Source of the DNA: a virus
Reading direction: 5' to 3' (one strand)
Virus record (IMG/VR): IMGVR_UViG_3300049856_000101
Span: 1 to 31,633 of that record
DNA: 31,633 nt
Part shown: positions 1 through 7,525 of the stretch, one piece after another
Layout: every line of letters begins with the position of its first letter
How positions within the stretch are numbered: position 1 is the stretch's first letter
Program-made: the position numbers and the translations under genes
The notes under the pieces: generated by a model
What the model saw: only the letters and a program-made list of their open reading frames with translations
Databases searched by the model: none
What the model was told of the DNA's origin: nothing

Positions 1-185
1 ATCATTATCCCATCAACCAATACACTAATCAGTTTGGGGGCGTTCTCTCTTGCCTGATATCATGACACGAATGGCAACAGCCAAAAAAGAATTGGATGCA
101 ATCAAAGCAGGTTTTGCCAGTGGACAGCAACAATGGGAAGCTGCGACACTAACCACTGCAACTTTTATTGTGGCATTCTCGACAC
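1..185. repeat. Terminal direct repeat (left copy), circular contig closure
   Basis: Bases 1-185 match 31449-31633 with one difference, T58 versus C31506. The difference is synonymous (GAT/GAC, Asp) in the gene starting at 50. Such an overlap at contig ends is expected from a circular or circularly permuted genome, giving a unit length of 31,448 bp. The mismatch argues for two variants in a population, or a read error, rather than a copy made by the assembler. A true short terminal repeat of the virion DNA is the alternative and cannot be excluded from sequence. Confidence 0.93.
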
Positions 186-400
186 CACTAGTTATTACTG
201 CAACTTTCGCAGATGACGATTTTCCTTTGTTGTTCACTGACGCTGATGCTGGCGGTGGCATCCATGTTATCAATCCGGCATTGCGCAAAAGTTTGTATCA
301 GTGGCACATTCATTCAACGGGGGTGCTGCAAAACTGGACAATTGCCGCAACATTGTTGTCTTGGAATGCGCCGTTGACTTTCACATGTGGGGCGGAATAA
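50..400 (+). CDS. Small tail-tip protein with helical N-terminus (paralogue 1 of the 5' window edge)
   Basis: A 116-residue protein of unknown function, probably a minor tail or receptor-contact protein because it directly follows the baseplate hub gene around the circle. The N-terminus (MPDIMTRMATAKKELDAI) is a short amphipathic helix that resembles the N-termini of the genes before (31215) and after (400). The remainder is beta-rich with many Thr, Ala and Phe. I chose the TTG start at 50: it has a G-run 9 bases upstream, it overlaps the previous stop, and it aligns with the starts of its relatives. ATG at 62 is possible but its spacing to the G-run is too long. The stop overlaps the next start (TAATG). 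Confidence 0.7.
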   Translation: MPDIMTRMATAKKELDAIKAGFASGQQQWEAATLTTATFIVAFSTPLVITATFADDDFPLLFTDADAGGGIHVINPALRKSLYQWHIHSTGVLQNWTIAATLLSWNAPLTFTCGAE

Positions 401-783
401 TGGCTGATGACCTAGTGAAACGAATGGCCGACATAGAACGAAGGTTGAGGGGGTTGAAGGCAGAACGCCGTGTTGATTTCTCCCAACTACAACTGTTCAC
501 ACAATCCTGGGATTTCTCGTTGACTTTGCCTGGCAGTGGCACGACCGATTATCTGGTGACCATCGAATGTGCAGGTGACCCAATTGCCGATGTTGCCGCT
601 GATGGGTTTCCTTTGGGGGTCAACAACACAATCAAATATGCCGGATATTTCTTTTCCGTTTCCGGCAATACAATGTATGCCGACATTTGGCTTGTCAACC
701 AAAAGGTCACATCCGAAACAGTACCATTACACATTAGTGCTTGGGCGTTAAACGGCATTTCAGCGACATGCGTGCGGGTGTAA
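400..783 (+). CDS. Small tail-tip protein with helical N-terminus (paralogue 2)
   Basis: A 127-residue protein starting at the ATG of a TAATG junction. An in-frame ATG at 301 lies inside the preceding gene and is rejected. Residues 1-22 (MADDLVKRMADIERRLRGLK) form a charged heptad-like helix closely resembling residues 1-18 of the protein at 31215 (IADIEREL). The C-terminal 100 residues are beta-rich with no motif I recognise and are unlike those of the two relatives. A shared oligomerising stalk with different distal domains is typical of phage baseplate appendages and receptor-binding proteins; the assignment rests on that and on position next to the hub gene. Confidence 0.7.
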   Translation: MADDLVKRMADIERRLRGLKAERRVDFSQLQLFTQSWDFSLTLPGSGTTDYLVTIECAGDPIADVAADGFPLGVNNTIKYAGYFFSVSGNTMYADIWLVNQKVTSETVPLHISAWALNGISATCVRV

Positions 784-784
784 C

Positions 785-970
785 ATGAAAGCTCGCATAA
801 GAATCAAAGGCCAACAGTTACGTGCAGAATGTAAAAACTGTTCAAGGTTTCTATCCGAGATCCATGGTTCAACAAACACTATCGTAAAATGTTCGAGTTG
901 TAAGCGTGACAATGCCATCAATATTGTGTATAGTAGTGAACAGATGGCAGGTTTGAACCAACTGGGTTAA
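785..970 (+). CDS. Com-like small zinc-ribbon protein
   Basis: A 61-residue basic protein with two CxxC pairs: Cys16/Cys19 (CKNC) and Cys36/Cys39 (CSSC). This is the layout of the Com family of zinc-finger regulators, named after phage Mu Com, which binds mRNA to activate translation of the Mom DNA-modification gene. No mom-like gene is recognisable nearby; the next gene is the capsid polyprotein. Com-like proteins of unknown role are often found in phage structural regions. Binding of zinc and of nucleic acid is inferred from the cysteines and positive charge. The start lies one base after the previous stop and has no clear ribosome binding site, suggesting coupled translation. Confidence 0.65.
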   Translation: MKARIRIKGQQLRAECKNCSRFLSEIHGSTNTIVKCSSCKRDNAINIVYSSEQMAGLNQLG

Positions 971-996
971 CTGCTACAAACCAGAACGAGAATGTT

Positions 997-2883
997 ATGG
1001 TTACAAAATTGAATATGGTTCAACAGTTGAACGCTAGCCAACAGGCGCGTTCTAATATTGTTGTTGCTGCATCTGGCCGAATCATGGCCGATGGTTTATC
1101 TCAAGACCCCTTACTAGCGCAAGTTCGTATGCGCAATGGCGACATGGTTTACGTTAAAGACCTTCCAGTTATTGACGCTAAGAACCGTCAGCCTAATGGC
1201 GATTATTCGATACCGTTAGTTGCTGACCACGATGGTGAAGTTAAGTCTCAAGTTGGCGCTGCATGGTTCTTCATAAAAAATGAGATGCTATGCGCTTTGA
1301 TTCTTTGGACTCAAAACACTATTGCGAATGAGCTTAAGCCGTTAGCAGATGATGGAGTAATGCAATTCTCTACAGAGGGTTATGTTAGCGACATCGACGA
1401 TAACGGTAAGTATGGCGATTTTTGGATTAGCACTCTGTCACCTGTGACAGTAGGCAATGACCCTGCAACACAAGTATTGAACCAATCAGATGGAAGAATC
1501 CTGGTGACTAATGCGATCAGGTTCGAAACTAAAGGAGAAAATGAAGTGGCTACTAAACCAGTAGAAAAAAAGACTATTAAAAAAGAAAACGAGATTACAC
1601 CCGAAGAGATGCAATCTATCATTGACCAAGTTAAAGCAGAAGTTATGTCTGAACTTGATGCACCAATAAACGACGTCGAAAATGACGTTGATGAAACACC
1701 AGAACATGACTCGGCTGAACCAGCTGGAGAAATCGTAGAAAAGGAAGAGGAAACAGTGACTACAAACAAGGTAAGCACTACACCAAAAGCAACTGTTGCT
1801 AACACGACACCACGTCAACCAATCATTACTGTAAAGAATGACATGAGTGGCGATGGCGCACTTAAAGCGTTTTCTAATGCTATTGCAGAAGCTGCACGTG
1901 ACCATTCTGGCGCTGCAGGTGTACGCGCTTTAATGAACGTATATAAAGCACAAAACAAAATTACAGGTGATGCTATTGTGCCAGAGAAGATTGCTGCGAC
2001 TTTCTTCAAAGCATGGTTGGATAATGAAAGCCTTGCATTCGCAAGATTCATGAACTCTAAAGCTGGCGCTGTATATTCGTTTGGAACTACTGACACTGCT
2101 CAAGGTCATGCTAAAACTGACCCTTCAACAGCGAAAACATCTCAGACACTTACAACAAAAAGACGTGACTTGAAAGCGCTTGCGTTATACAAGAAACTCG
2201 ACATTGATCAGCAAGACCTGTTTGATGATGAATCAGGTGAACTTCTCAAGTTTCGTGCGCAAGAACTTTCTGCACGTATCAACAACCAAATTCTTGTTGC
2301 TGCTCTTTTGGGTGGCACTCAAGAAGGTTCTGTTGGCTCTACAGAAGGTGCAGGTACTCGAGGTTTGTTTGGTATTCTTACTGACTCGCAGGCTGCATCT
2401 AACACGTTTGGTGATTCGGTAGCGTCTGACGTTACTGGTACTAGTGGCGAAGATGCTTACTCTGCAGTTGTACGCACGATTGGTTCAATCGTTGTTACTG
2501 CAGGCGGTAACGTAACAAGCGCTGGACGTACTTCAAGTGGAATCACTTTGTTTGTACCTTGGGCTGCAGGTGGCGCATCTTGGATTACGCAACTGTTGCT
2601 TACAACAAACGAACAAGGGCAGTATCTATTCCCTGCAGGTTCAAACCTAGAGGCACTATTGCGCATCAACCGTATTATTGAAGTACCTGAATTGGCTGCA
2701 AGCAATCAACTCATTGCTGTAGCTGACGGTGCTTATCAACTTTATGGTGAGAATAACCCGAGCATGTACCCATTCTTTGACACTTCAAAGAATGTCGATG
2801 TTCTGTTAGCTGAACAGTTCATTGCAGGGTCACTTGCAGGTTACAAACAAGCTGCAGTATATACACCTTACGCTGGTTCATAA
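997..2883 (+). CDS. Prohead protease-scaffold-major capsid protein fusion
   Basis: A 628-residue polyprotein combining three head-assembly functions. Residues 1-175 look like a prohead protease of the HK97 U35/S78 type: His78 in VADHDGEV and Ser125 in QFSTEG fit the His-Ser pair. Residues about 184-290 are Glu/Lys/Thr-rich and probably act as the scaffold (delta-like) domain. Residues about 290-628 look like an HK97-fold major capsid protein, with the N-arm, Gly-rich loops and a C-terminal SMYPFFDTSKNVDV segment that fits the end of the P domain. HK97 uses a separate protease (gp4) and a scaffold-capsid fusion (gp5); fused proteases are known from other phages. In-frame GTG codons at 1546 (Val184) and 1756 (Val254) follow purine-rich Shine-Dalgarno-like sequences, so shorter nested products are possible. 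Confidence 0.85.
   Translation: MVTKLNMVQQLNASQQARSNIVVAASGRIMADGLSQDPLLAQVRMRNGDMVYVKDLPVIDAKNRQPNGDYSIPLVADHDGEVKSQVGAAWFFIKNEMLCALILWTQNTIANELKPLADDGVMQFSTEGYVSDIDDNGKYGDFWISTLSPVTVGNDPATQVLNQSDGRILVTNAIRFETKGENEVATKPVEKKTIKKENEITPEEMQSIIDQVKAEVMSELDAPINDVENDVDETPEHDSAEPAGEIVEKEEETVTTNKVSTTPKATVANTTPRQPIITVKNDMSGDGALKAFSNAIAEAARDHSGAAGVRALMNVYKAQNKITGDAIVPEKIAATFFKAWLDNESLAFARFMNSKAGAVYSFGTTDTAQGHAKTDPSTAKTSQTLTTKRRDLKALALYKKLDIDQQDLFDDESGELLKFRAQELSARINNQILVAALLGGTQEGSVGSTEGAGTRGLFGILTDSQAASNTFGDSVASDVTGTSGEDAYSAVVRTIGSIVVTAGGNVTSAGRTSSGITLFVPWAAGGASWITQLLLTTNEQGQYLFPAGSNLEALLRINRIIEVPELAASNQLIAVADGAYQLYGENNPSMYPFFDTSKNVDVLLAEQFIAGSLAGYKQAAVYTPYAGS
1531..1548 (+). promoter_or_regulatory. 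Internal ribosome binding site and GTG start within the capsid polyprotein
   Basis: AAAGGAG at 1531-1537 lies 8 bases before GTG 1546-1548, which is in frame and encodes Val184, exactly at the junction between the protease domain and the acidic scaffold region. Initiation here would give a 445-residue scaffold-capsid protein without protease, the form needed in hundreds of copies per head. The region is rich in Glu and Lys codons, which create purine runs by chance, so the site is suggestive, not proven. Confidence 0.45.
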
Positions 2884-2885
2884 TC

Positions 2886-3290
2886 GTGGATAAGTCTCAA
2901 TTTCAATTGCTATCAGGGTCGTCTGCTTTAGACTGCCTAAGCAAAGGCGATTTTGAGACTATCCGAGACATTATGGAACTACGTCTGTTGGATTCTTTGT
3001 GCTTAACAGTAGCACCTACAGAGAATGTTTCTTTGTGGGAACAACTGCTAGCCGATGCGCTTAACATTTCGGTTATGGTCAAACAAGATCAGGGTTTGCA
3101 ATCTGAAAACATGCGGAACTATTCGTATCAGCTCAGAGACTACGCAAACACCTGGTCTATGTTGGCACAAAAATCTGGCGATCTTCTCAACAAGTTTAAC
3201 GCTTGTGACAGTGGTATTACTTTCCAACGGAATGAAGCCGAAATCATTTATGGTGAAACCTATCTAGGTGAATATGATGAATGTATTTAG
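2886..3290 (+). CDS. Putative head-tail connector (head completion) protein
   Basis: A 134-residue mostly helical, acidic protein directly after the capsid gene, starting with GTG two bases after the capsid stop. Helices about 23-40, 46-66 and 76-110 are apparent. The position (capsid, then this gene, then two small genes, then major tail protein) is where siphoviruses encode the adaptor of the SPP1 gp15 / HK97 gp6 type that binds the portal. No diagnostic motif is visible, so the function comes from order and helical content. It overlaps the next gene by 14 bases. Confidence 0.55.
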   Translation: MDKSQFQLLSGSSALDCLSKGDFETIRDIMELRLLDSLCLTVAPTENVSLWEQLLADALNISVMVKQDQGLQSENMRNYSYQLRDYANTWSMLAQKSGDLLNKFNACDSGITFQRNEAEIIYGETYLGEYDECI

Positions 3291-3612
3291 TGGTAATTTC
3301 GGTGCGAAAGTAGACGCTGTTTATGTTGAAGAGAATCGTAAGAACCCGTTAGGTAATGTCGCTGGCGCAGAACATGATGTAACAATCATTGTTACTGAGG
3401 CATTTTCGAACTCTATGCAATCTGAGATGCAATCTCAGAACTCAGACGTTCTTGTTTACGCTCAGGCTGGCAGTGTTTTATCTAGCAAAACGTGTGAGGG
3501 TGGCACTTTGAAATTTAACGGGCGTGTTATGCGTATCGATAGTTTCGCTGTTGCTATGAATCAACGCACGGGCGTGGTTGCTCATGTCGAGTTAGGTTGT
3601 ACTGAGTTATGA
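3277..3612 (+). CDS. Putative head-tail stopper / head closure protein
   Basis: A protein of about 111 residues, beta-rich, with a long basic-acidic insert (VEENRKNPLG). Second of three small genes between capsid and major tail protein, the usual place of the head closure (stopper) protein, which in SPP1 and HK97 is a small beta-barrel. I chose ATG 3277 because AGGTG at 3266-3270 is 6 bases upstream; ATG 3274 and GTG 3268 are in frame and possible. Its stop overlaps the next start by ATGA. Assignment by position only. Confidence 0.55.
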   Translation: MNVFSGNFGAKVDAVYVEENRKNPLGNVAGAEHDVTIIVTEAFSNSMQSEMQSQNSDVLVYAQAGSVLSSKTCEGGTLKFNGRVMRIDSFAVAMNQRTGVVAHVELGCTEL

Positions 3613-4067
3613 TTGGTTTAGCTGTACTGGAATATGTCGCATCTAAAGTTGATGGGTTGGTTGTAGGGCAGAATTGTTTCTATGAGGATTTACCTATTGA
3701 TTTTGAGACTGGGCAGATGTCACAGTATGGCGTCTTTGTTACTACTGAACCTGCACCAATGTCGCGCACAAGTGATCGTCAACAATTTTTGACGTTCTAT
3801 GTTGCGATAGGTGAAGGTGCGCTAGATGAAGATGGTGTTGCTATTGCTGAGAAGTACGAGACAGATCGTATCCTTGACGCGATACAAACCGCCATTATTT
3901 ATTCTGACGACGATGCTCAAGAACTCTGCAGCTTAACGGTTACAGATACCGATCTAATTTATAAAGATGTCCGTCTAGAGGGCGCTAGTTCAAAAGAACG
4001 CGGTGTGACTCTACCAAATGGCGCAATAGTCAAGTCTATTGTCGCGAAAGTAATTTACAAAAACTAG
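3609..4067 (+). CDS. Putative tail terminator / minor head-tail joining protein
   Basis: A 152-residue alpha/beta protein starting within the ATGA shared with the previous stop. The N-terminal helix (GLAVLEYVASKVDGL), a following FYEDLP strand and the central FYVAIGEGALDEDG resemble the general layout of tail terminator proteins (lambda gpU, SPP1 gp17), which cap the tail tube and join it to the head. It is the last gene before the major tail protein, the usual place of the terminator. No catalytic or binding motif is visible. Confidence 0.55.
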   Translation: MIGLAVLEYVASKVDGLVVGQNCFYEDLPIDFETGQMSQYGVFVTTEPAPMSRTSDRQQFLTFYVAIGEGALDEDGVAIAEKYETDRILDAIQTAIIYSDDDAQELCSLTVTDTDLIYKDVRLEGASSKERGVTLPNGAIVKSIVAKVIYKN

Positions 4068-4082
4068 AAGGGAGTACCTATC

Positions 4083-4658
4083 ATGGGTGCTAGCGAATTT
4101 ACAGGAATGAGAAAAGTAACAATACGAGATACTGCCACTGGTAACACTGGCGATTTTGTTGTTATGAATCCAGAAAAAGTTGGCTCGGATGGGATGTCTA
4201 TTCCATTAGAAGTTAATGAAGTAACAGAATCATCTATGGCGGGTGACGTAACTGCACCTAATGGTGTGAATGTAGGGGCAGCGACTCTTTCATTGATACC
4301 AAAAAGCAAAGACGATCTTGCAGCGATATGGCCTCAAGGTTTCGATGCCACTACAGGCTCATGGCAACCACCGTTAGGTGAATGTATTTTGAGCGATGTC
4401 ACTATTGCTTACGAGAAAGTTTGCGACACTAAAGCAAATGTTATCTTACGTCATGCACAGATTGCATTGTCGTTTGAACTTGCGCTTGCACGTGACGATA
4501 CTTTCACTGCAGAGATCATGGTCTACCCTACGGTTTCTTTAGGTTCAGAATATGGCCTTGCAGGTGACTTTGCTACAAAGATGATTCCTTACCAGATATA
4601 CGACGGAGTATATGACCCATCGACTGACGTCATTGCGTTTGACCCCGAGGCAAGTTAA
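4083..4658 (+). CDS. Major tail (tube) protein
   Basis: A 191-residue protein with a strong ribosome binding site (AAGGGAG, 8 bases before ATG). It is rich in beta strands, Thr, Val and Asp, with phrases such as ARDDTFTAEIMVYPTVS that fit the strands of a tail-tube monomer. It lies between the joining proteins and the chaperone and tape-measure genes, as the siphoviral tube protein does. A hairpin follows the stop at 4673-4704, consistent with separately tuned high expression. Length and place fit the family; the sequence alone has no signature motif. Confidence 0.7.
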   Translation: MGASEFTGMRKVTIRDTATGNTGDFVVMNPEKVGSDGMSIPLEVNEVTESSMAGDVTAPNGVNVGAATLSLIPKSKDDLAAIWPQGFDATTGSWQPPLGECILSDVTIAYEKVCDTKANVILRHAQIALSFELALARDDTFTAEIMVYPTVSLGSEYGLAGDFATKMIPYQIYDGVYDPSTDVIAFDPEAS

Positions 4659-4672
4659 ATAATGGGATGGTG

Positions 4673-4704
4673 ATCGGGCTGGTTTCATGGCTGGCTGGCC
4701 CGAT
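4673..4704 (+). terminator. GC-rich hairpin after the major tail protein gene
   Basis: Ten bases at 4673-4682 pair with 4695-4704 (seven Watson-Crick pairs, two wobble pairs, then one more Watson-Crick pair) around a 12-base loop. No T-run follows, so it is not a standard intrinsic terminator. It more likely stabilises the 3' end of the tube-protein mRNA or attenuates transcription into the chaperone and tape-measure genes. It fills the 65-base gap between these genes. Confidence 0.45.
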
Positions 4705-4723
4705 TGCTTAGAAACGGGGAATA

Positions 4724-5128
4724 ATGTTTGATGACCTTATTGATGATGAGGTAAGAAAATCGTTTCCTGGTTGGTCTGACAAGGATATATATGATTTCTA
4801 TGTTGCAGCAAAATCTGTTGAGACACCTGCGAAGTCAGAAATTTATGGTACAGATTTATCTCATGCGAGAATCATTCGTGAACTTGGGTGGGATGCGTTC
4901 AAAGAATACTTGCGTGCAACAACTGGGATAGACGAGCTAGATGATGACGATTTTGTTGCGTTAACTAATGCTTGTCTTTTTTTGCGTGAGTTAGAGAACA
5001 CAAGTTTGTATGCTGCAATTTATGGTGCTGCAGCGGAGGGCCACAAAAAAACCATTTCTGCGCGTAAAGAATCTTTTGGGAATCTTACCGCTGGGCTAAA
5101 TAAGTTTGAGATCGTTGAAGGAATCTAA
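4724..5128 (+). CDS. Putative tail assembly chaperone
   Basis: A 134-residue acidic helical protein between tube and tape-measure genes, the place of tail assembly chaperones, which bind the tape measure protein during tail assembly. Start ATG follows GGGGAATA. Most siphoviruses make a second, longer chaperone by ribosomal frameshifting; here a T-run at 4977-4983 (TTT TTG codons) is slippery in principle, but the -1 frame stops two codons on and the +1 frame within three. No second open frame lies before the tape-measure ATG, which overlaps this stop by TAATG. The chaperone thus seems to be a single product, or the assignment is by position only. Confidence 0.6.
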   Translation: MFDDLIDDEVRKSFPGWSDKDIYDFYVAAKSVETPAKSEIYGTDLSHARIIRELGWDAFKEYLRATTGIDELDDDDFVALTNACLFLRELENTSLYAAIYGAAAEGHKKTISARKESFGNLTAGLNKFEIVEGI

Positions 5129-7224
5129 TGGCTAGTACGAATGATGTTCTTGTTTCCTTTCAAGGTAAAGATGATGGTTTAGGTAAAGAATCTAAAACAC
5201 AAAAAGAAAACATTAAGGGCGTTGGTGACGAGTCCAAAAAGACTGACGAGCAGATACAAAAGACTGGCGATTCTGGTACGACCGCTGGCGATAAAATTGG
5301 TAAGGGTTTCAAGGTTGGTGCTGCAGCGGTCGCCGCTGCAGGTGTAGCAGCTGCAGCGGTTGTAGGGAAGTTAGCCACCGATGCCATTAAAGCCTATGCA
5401 GATTTTGAGCAGCTTTCTGGCGGTGTCGATAAGTTGTTTGGTACTGCTAGCGATGCAGTCATGGCTAACGCTAAAGATGCCTATAAAACTGCAGGGCTTT
5501 CTGCTAATGCTTACATGGAATCAGTCACTGGATTTTCTGCATCTCTTATTGGTGGCCTAAAAGGTGACACTACTAAAGCTGCAGACCTAGCCAATGTCGC
5601 TATCAGTGACATGTCAGACAATGCCAACACTTACGGTACTGACATGGAGTCAATCCAGAAATCCTATCAGGGTTTTGCTAAGGGCCAATTCGGAATGTTG
5701 GATAACCTCAAGCTCGGCTATGGCGGTAGTCAGGCTGAGATGGCGCGCCTCATCAACGATTCGGGTGTTTTGGGCAGCACTATGGTTGACGCTGCAAGTG
5801 TCAGCGAAGTCTCGATGGATAAGATCATTGAGGCCATCCATAAAACACAAGAAAACATGGGCATCGCTGGTACTACAGCGAAAGAGGCAGCTTCCACTAT
5901 CTCAGGTTCTTTTGCGTCTACTCAGGCAGCGTGGACAAACGTGCTTGCATCATTCGGTAGTGGTAGTGATATGGCTATTGAAGAGGCTGTTAATGGTCTT
6001 ATCGAATCTGCAGGTAATTTTGCTACGAATATTTCTAAGATTCTGCCTGACGTTTTGGGTGGTGTCACTGGGCTAATCCAGGTTCTTATTACAGAGATAC
6101 CGCCATTGCTTGCAACGCTATTGCCAGCGCTGATAGATGGAGTTGTACGAGTTATCGAAGGGCTTGTTGACGCGATACCTGGGCTGATCGATACGTTAAC
6201 TAAGGTCGCACCTGATCTTGTTGCTGGCATTGTAAAGATATTCTTAAGCATCCTAGATGCGCTGCCTGAAATCATTGACGGGTTTCTTGAGTTGTTTTCT
6301 GCTTTGGCTGAGGCGTTGCTTGACCCGAAAGTTTTGACGAAACTTATTAAATCTTTAGCTAAAGCAATCATTGGCCTTGTCGATTCAATAGTTAAATTTA
6401 TCAAAGACCCTAAAGCGTTAGAGACAATATTGCAGGGCGCAATCACTTTGTTTCTAGAGATAGTAAAAGCGTTACCTGAAATTATCATTGCGCTTGTTAA
6501 AGCTATACCTGAGATCATTAAGAGCCTTGTCAAGTTCTTGACTGACCCTAAAAACCTAGAGATGATATTGCAGGCAATGGTCACTTTGGGATTGGAATTA
6601 GTTAAAGCTATTCCGTTGATTATTGTAGAGATAGTTAAAGCGATAGGCGAGCTGATTCCTGGTTTGAAGGGTGTCTTTGAGAAGATTCCCGAGGTTGTAA
6701 AGAAAGTTTGGAATGGCATTGTTGATTGGGTGAAGGGTCTGCCAGAAAAAATTGTTAGTGCGTTCGGTGCTATCAAAGAGGGCATTAAGGGTGCGTTCAC
6801 TAGTGCGATTGATAGCGCTAAGGGTGTAATGAAAAAGGGAATCAATTGGATTATTGAGAAGATCAACAAGGTCATTAAGGGATTCAATAAGCTCTCGGGT
6901 AAAATTCCTGGCGTTGGCGATAAGCTGCAGATTCCTGAGATACCCGAGTTAGCTAATGGTGGTTATGTTGGTTTGGCTGGCGGTGGGCGTGTTTCTGGCC
7001 CTGGTTCTGGCACGTCTGATTCTATTCCTGCGATGCTTTCTAATGGTGAGTTTGTTTTGAAAGCGCAGGCTGTCCGTAATCTCGGGCTAGATAATGTTGC
7101 TGCTATCAATGAGGGGCAGACCCCTCAAGCTAGTGGCCCTATTGTGGGCGTTATGAATGTGCGTGAAGAGGCTGACGCTTTGGCGTTAGCTCAAACAATC
7201 GGTGCGCTAGTCCGTTTCGCGTGA
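5128..7224 (+). CDS. Tape measure protein
   Basis: A 698-residue protein that sets tail length and is ejected with the DNA. It has a charged N-terminal region, an Ala/Val-rich hydrophobic stretch (about 65-80), an 'FEQLSGGVDKLFG' segment typical of actinophage and Gram-positive tape measures, and long hydrophobic helices with ALPEII / AIPEII repeats at about 300-520. DPK motifs at nt 6322, 6406 and 6544 mark internal repeats; the last two start 46 residues apart. The C-terminus (GGYVGLAGGGRVSGPG... then SDSIPAMLSNGEFVL) is the usual tape-measure end. At about 1.5 Å per residue the tail would be near 100 nm. The start overlaps the upstream stop. Confidence 0.93.
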   Translation: MASTNDVLVSFQGKDDGLGKESKTQKENIKGVGDESKKTDEQIQKTGDSGTTAGDKIGKGFKVGAAAVAAAGVAAAAVVGKLATDAIKAYADFEQLSGGVDKLFGTASDAVMANAKDAYKTAGLSANAYMESVTGFSASLIGGLKGDTTKAADLANVAISDMSDNANTYGTDMESIQKSYQGFAKGQFGMLDNLKLGYGGSQAEMARLINDSGVLGSTMVDAASVSEVSMDKIIEAIHKTQENMGIAGTTAKEAASTISGSFASTQAAWTNVLASFGSGSDMAIEEAVNGLIESAGNFATNISKILPDVLGGVTGLIQVLITEIPPLLATLLPALIDGVVRVIEGLVDAIPGLIDTLTKVAPDLVAGIVKIFLSILDALPEIIDGFLELFSALAEALLDPKVLTKLIKSLAKAIIGLVDSIVKFIKDPKALETILQGAITLFLEIVKALPEIIIALVKAIPEIIKSLVKFLTDPKNLEMILQAMVTLGLELVKAIPLIIVEIVKAIGELIPGLKGVFEKIPEVVKKVWNGIVDWVKGLPEKIVSAFGAIKEGIKGAFTSAIDSAKGVMKKGINWIIEKINKVIKGFNKLSGKIPGVGDKLQIPEIPELANGGYVGLAGGGRVSGPGSGTSDSIPAMLSNGEFVLKAQAVRNLGLDNVAAINEGQTPQASGPIVGVMNVREEADALALAQTIGALVRFA

Positions 7225-7254
7225 TATAGTAAAAACGTATTCACGAAAGGAAAC
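7222..7254 (+). promoter_or_regulatory. Extended -10 promoter and shared leader motif upstream of the post-tape-measure genes
   Basis: TG-A-TATAGT at 7222-7230 is a good extended -10 element; no -35 stands out. It is followed by CACGAAAGGAAAC at 7242-7254, which contains the ribosome binding site of the gene at 7259. The same 13-mer occurs at 20694-20706 and 21643-21655, both also directly downstream of promoter-like sequences. This suggests a shared leader for separately started transcripts. The promoter call rests on the -10 box and the leader identity. Confidence 0.5.
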
Positions 7255-7258
7255 AAAC

Positions 7259-7525
7259 ATGCCAACAAAAGACAGCCTAAAATCAGCCCGTAAAATATTC
7301 ATGGTTAACCGTGTAAAGACTTCTATTCTTGCATTGAATAAAACTAAAGATGAAGATGTTGAAGCTGAACTAGAGAAACTTCTAGCGCCATTAGCTAAAA
7401 CTTTTGGCGATGTAGAAGGGCTAGCAATTCTTGAAGATGCGATTTCCGCAGCCGACAAAGTTATTACAGATGCCATTGCTGCATCGGTTGTTGAAACAGT
7501 CAAAGAAAACAACAAAGGTAAATAA
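7259..7525 (+). CDS. Small helical protein of unknown function
   Basis: An 88-residue protein, nearly all helix by eye, with Lys-rich N-terminus (MPTKDSLKSARKIF), an acidic middle (DEDVEAELEKLL) and an Ala/Val-rich C-terminal half ending in KENNKGK. I do not recognise it. It has an excellent ribosome binding site inside a leader motif shared with two early genes and its own likely promoter, which is unusual for a gene just after the tape measure gene. It overlaps the next start by TAATG, so the pair is probably co-translated. Confidence 0.75.
   Translation: MPTKDSLKSARKIFMVNRVKTSILALNKTKDEDVEAELEKLLAPLAKTFGDVEGLAILEDAISAADKVITDAIAASVVETVKENNKGK

Noticed and set aside
301-399. Longer N-terminus for the protein at 400 (ATG 301)
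   Set aside because: It would overlap most of the preceding gene's 3' third; the TAATG junction at 400 and the alignment of its helix with paralogues fit better.
1380-1805. 141-codon minus-strand open frame (Ser-rich)
   Set aside because: Antisense to the Glu/Lys/Thr-rich scaffold region of the capsid polyprotein; no start signals.
4975-4990. Slippery T-run suggesting programmed frameshifting in the chaperone gene
   Set aside because: The -1 frame stops after two codons and the +1 frame within three, so no extended product is possible there.
5922-6887. 321-codon minus-strand open frame
   Set aside because: It is antisense to the tape measure gene, lies within its repetitive hydrophobic part and has no ribosome binding site; the composition is that of a shadow frame.
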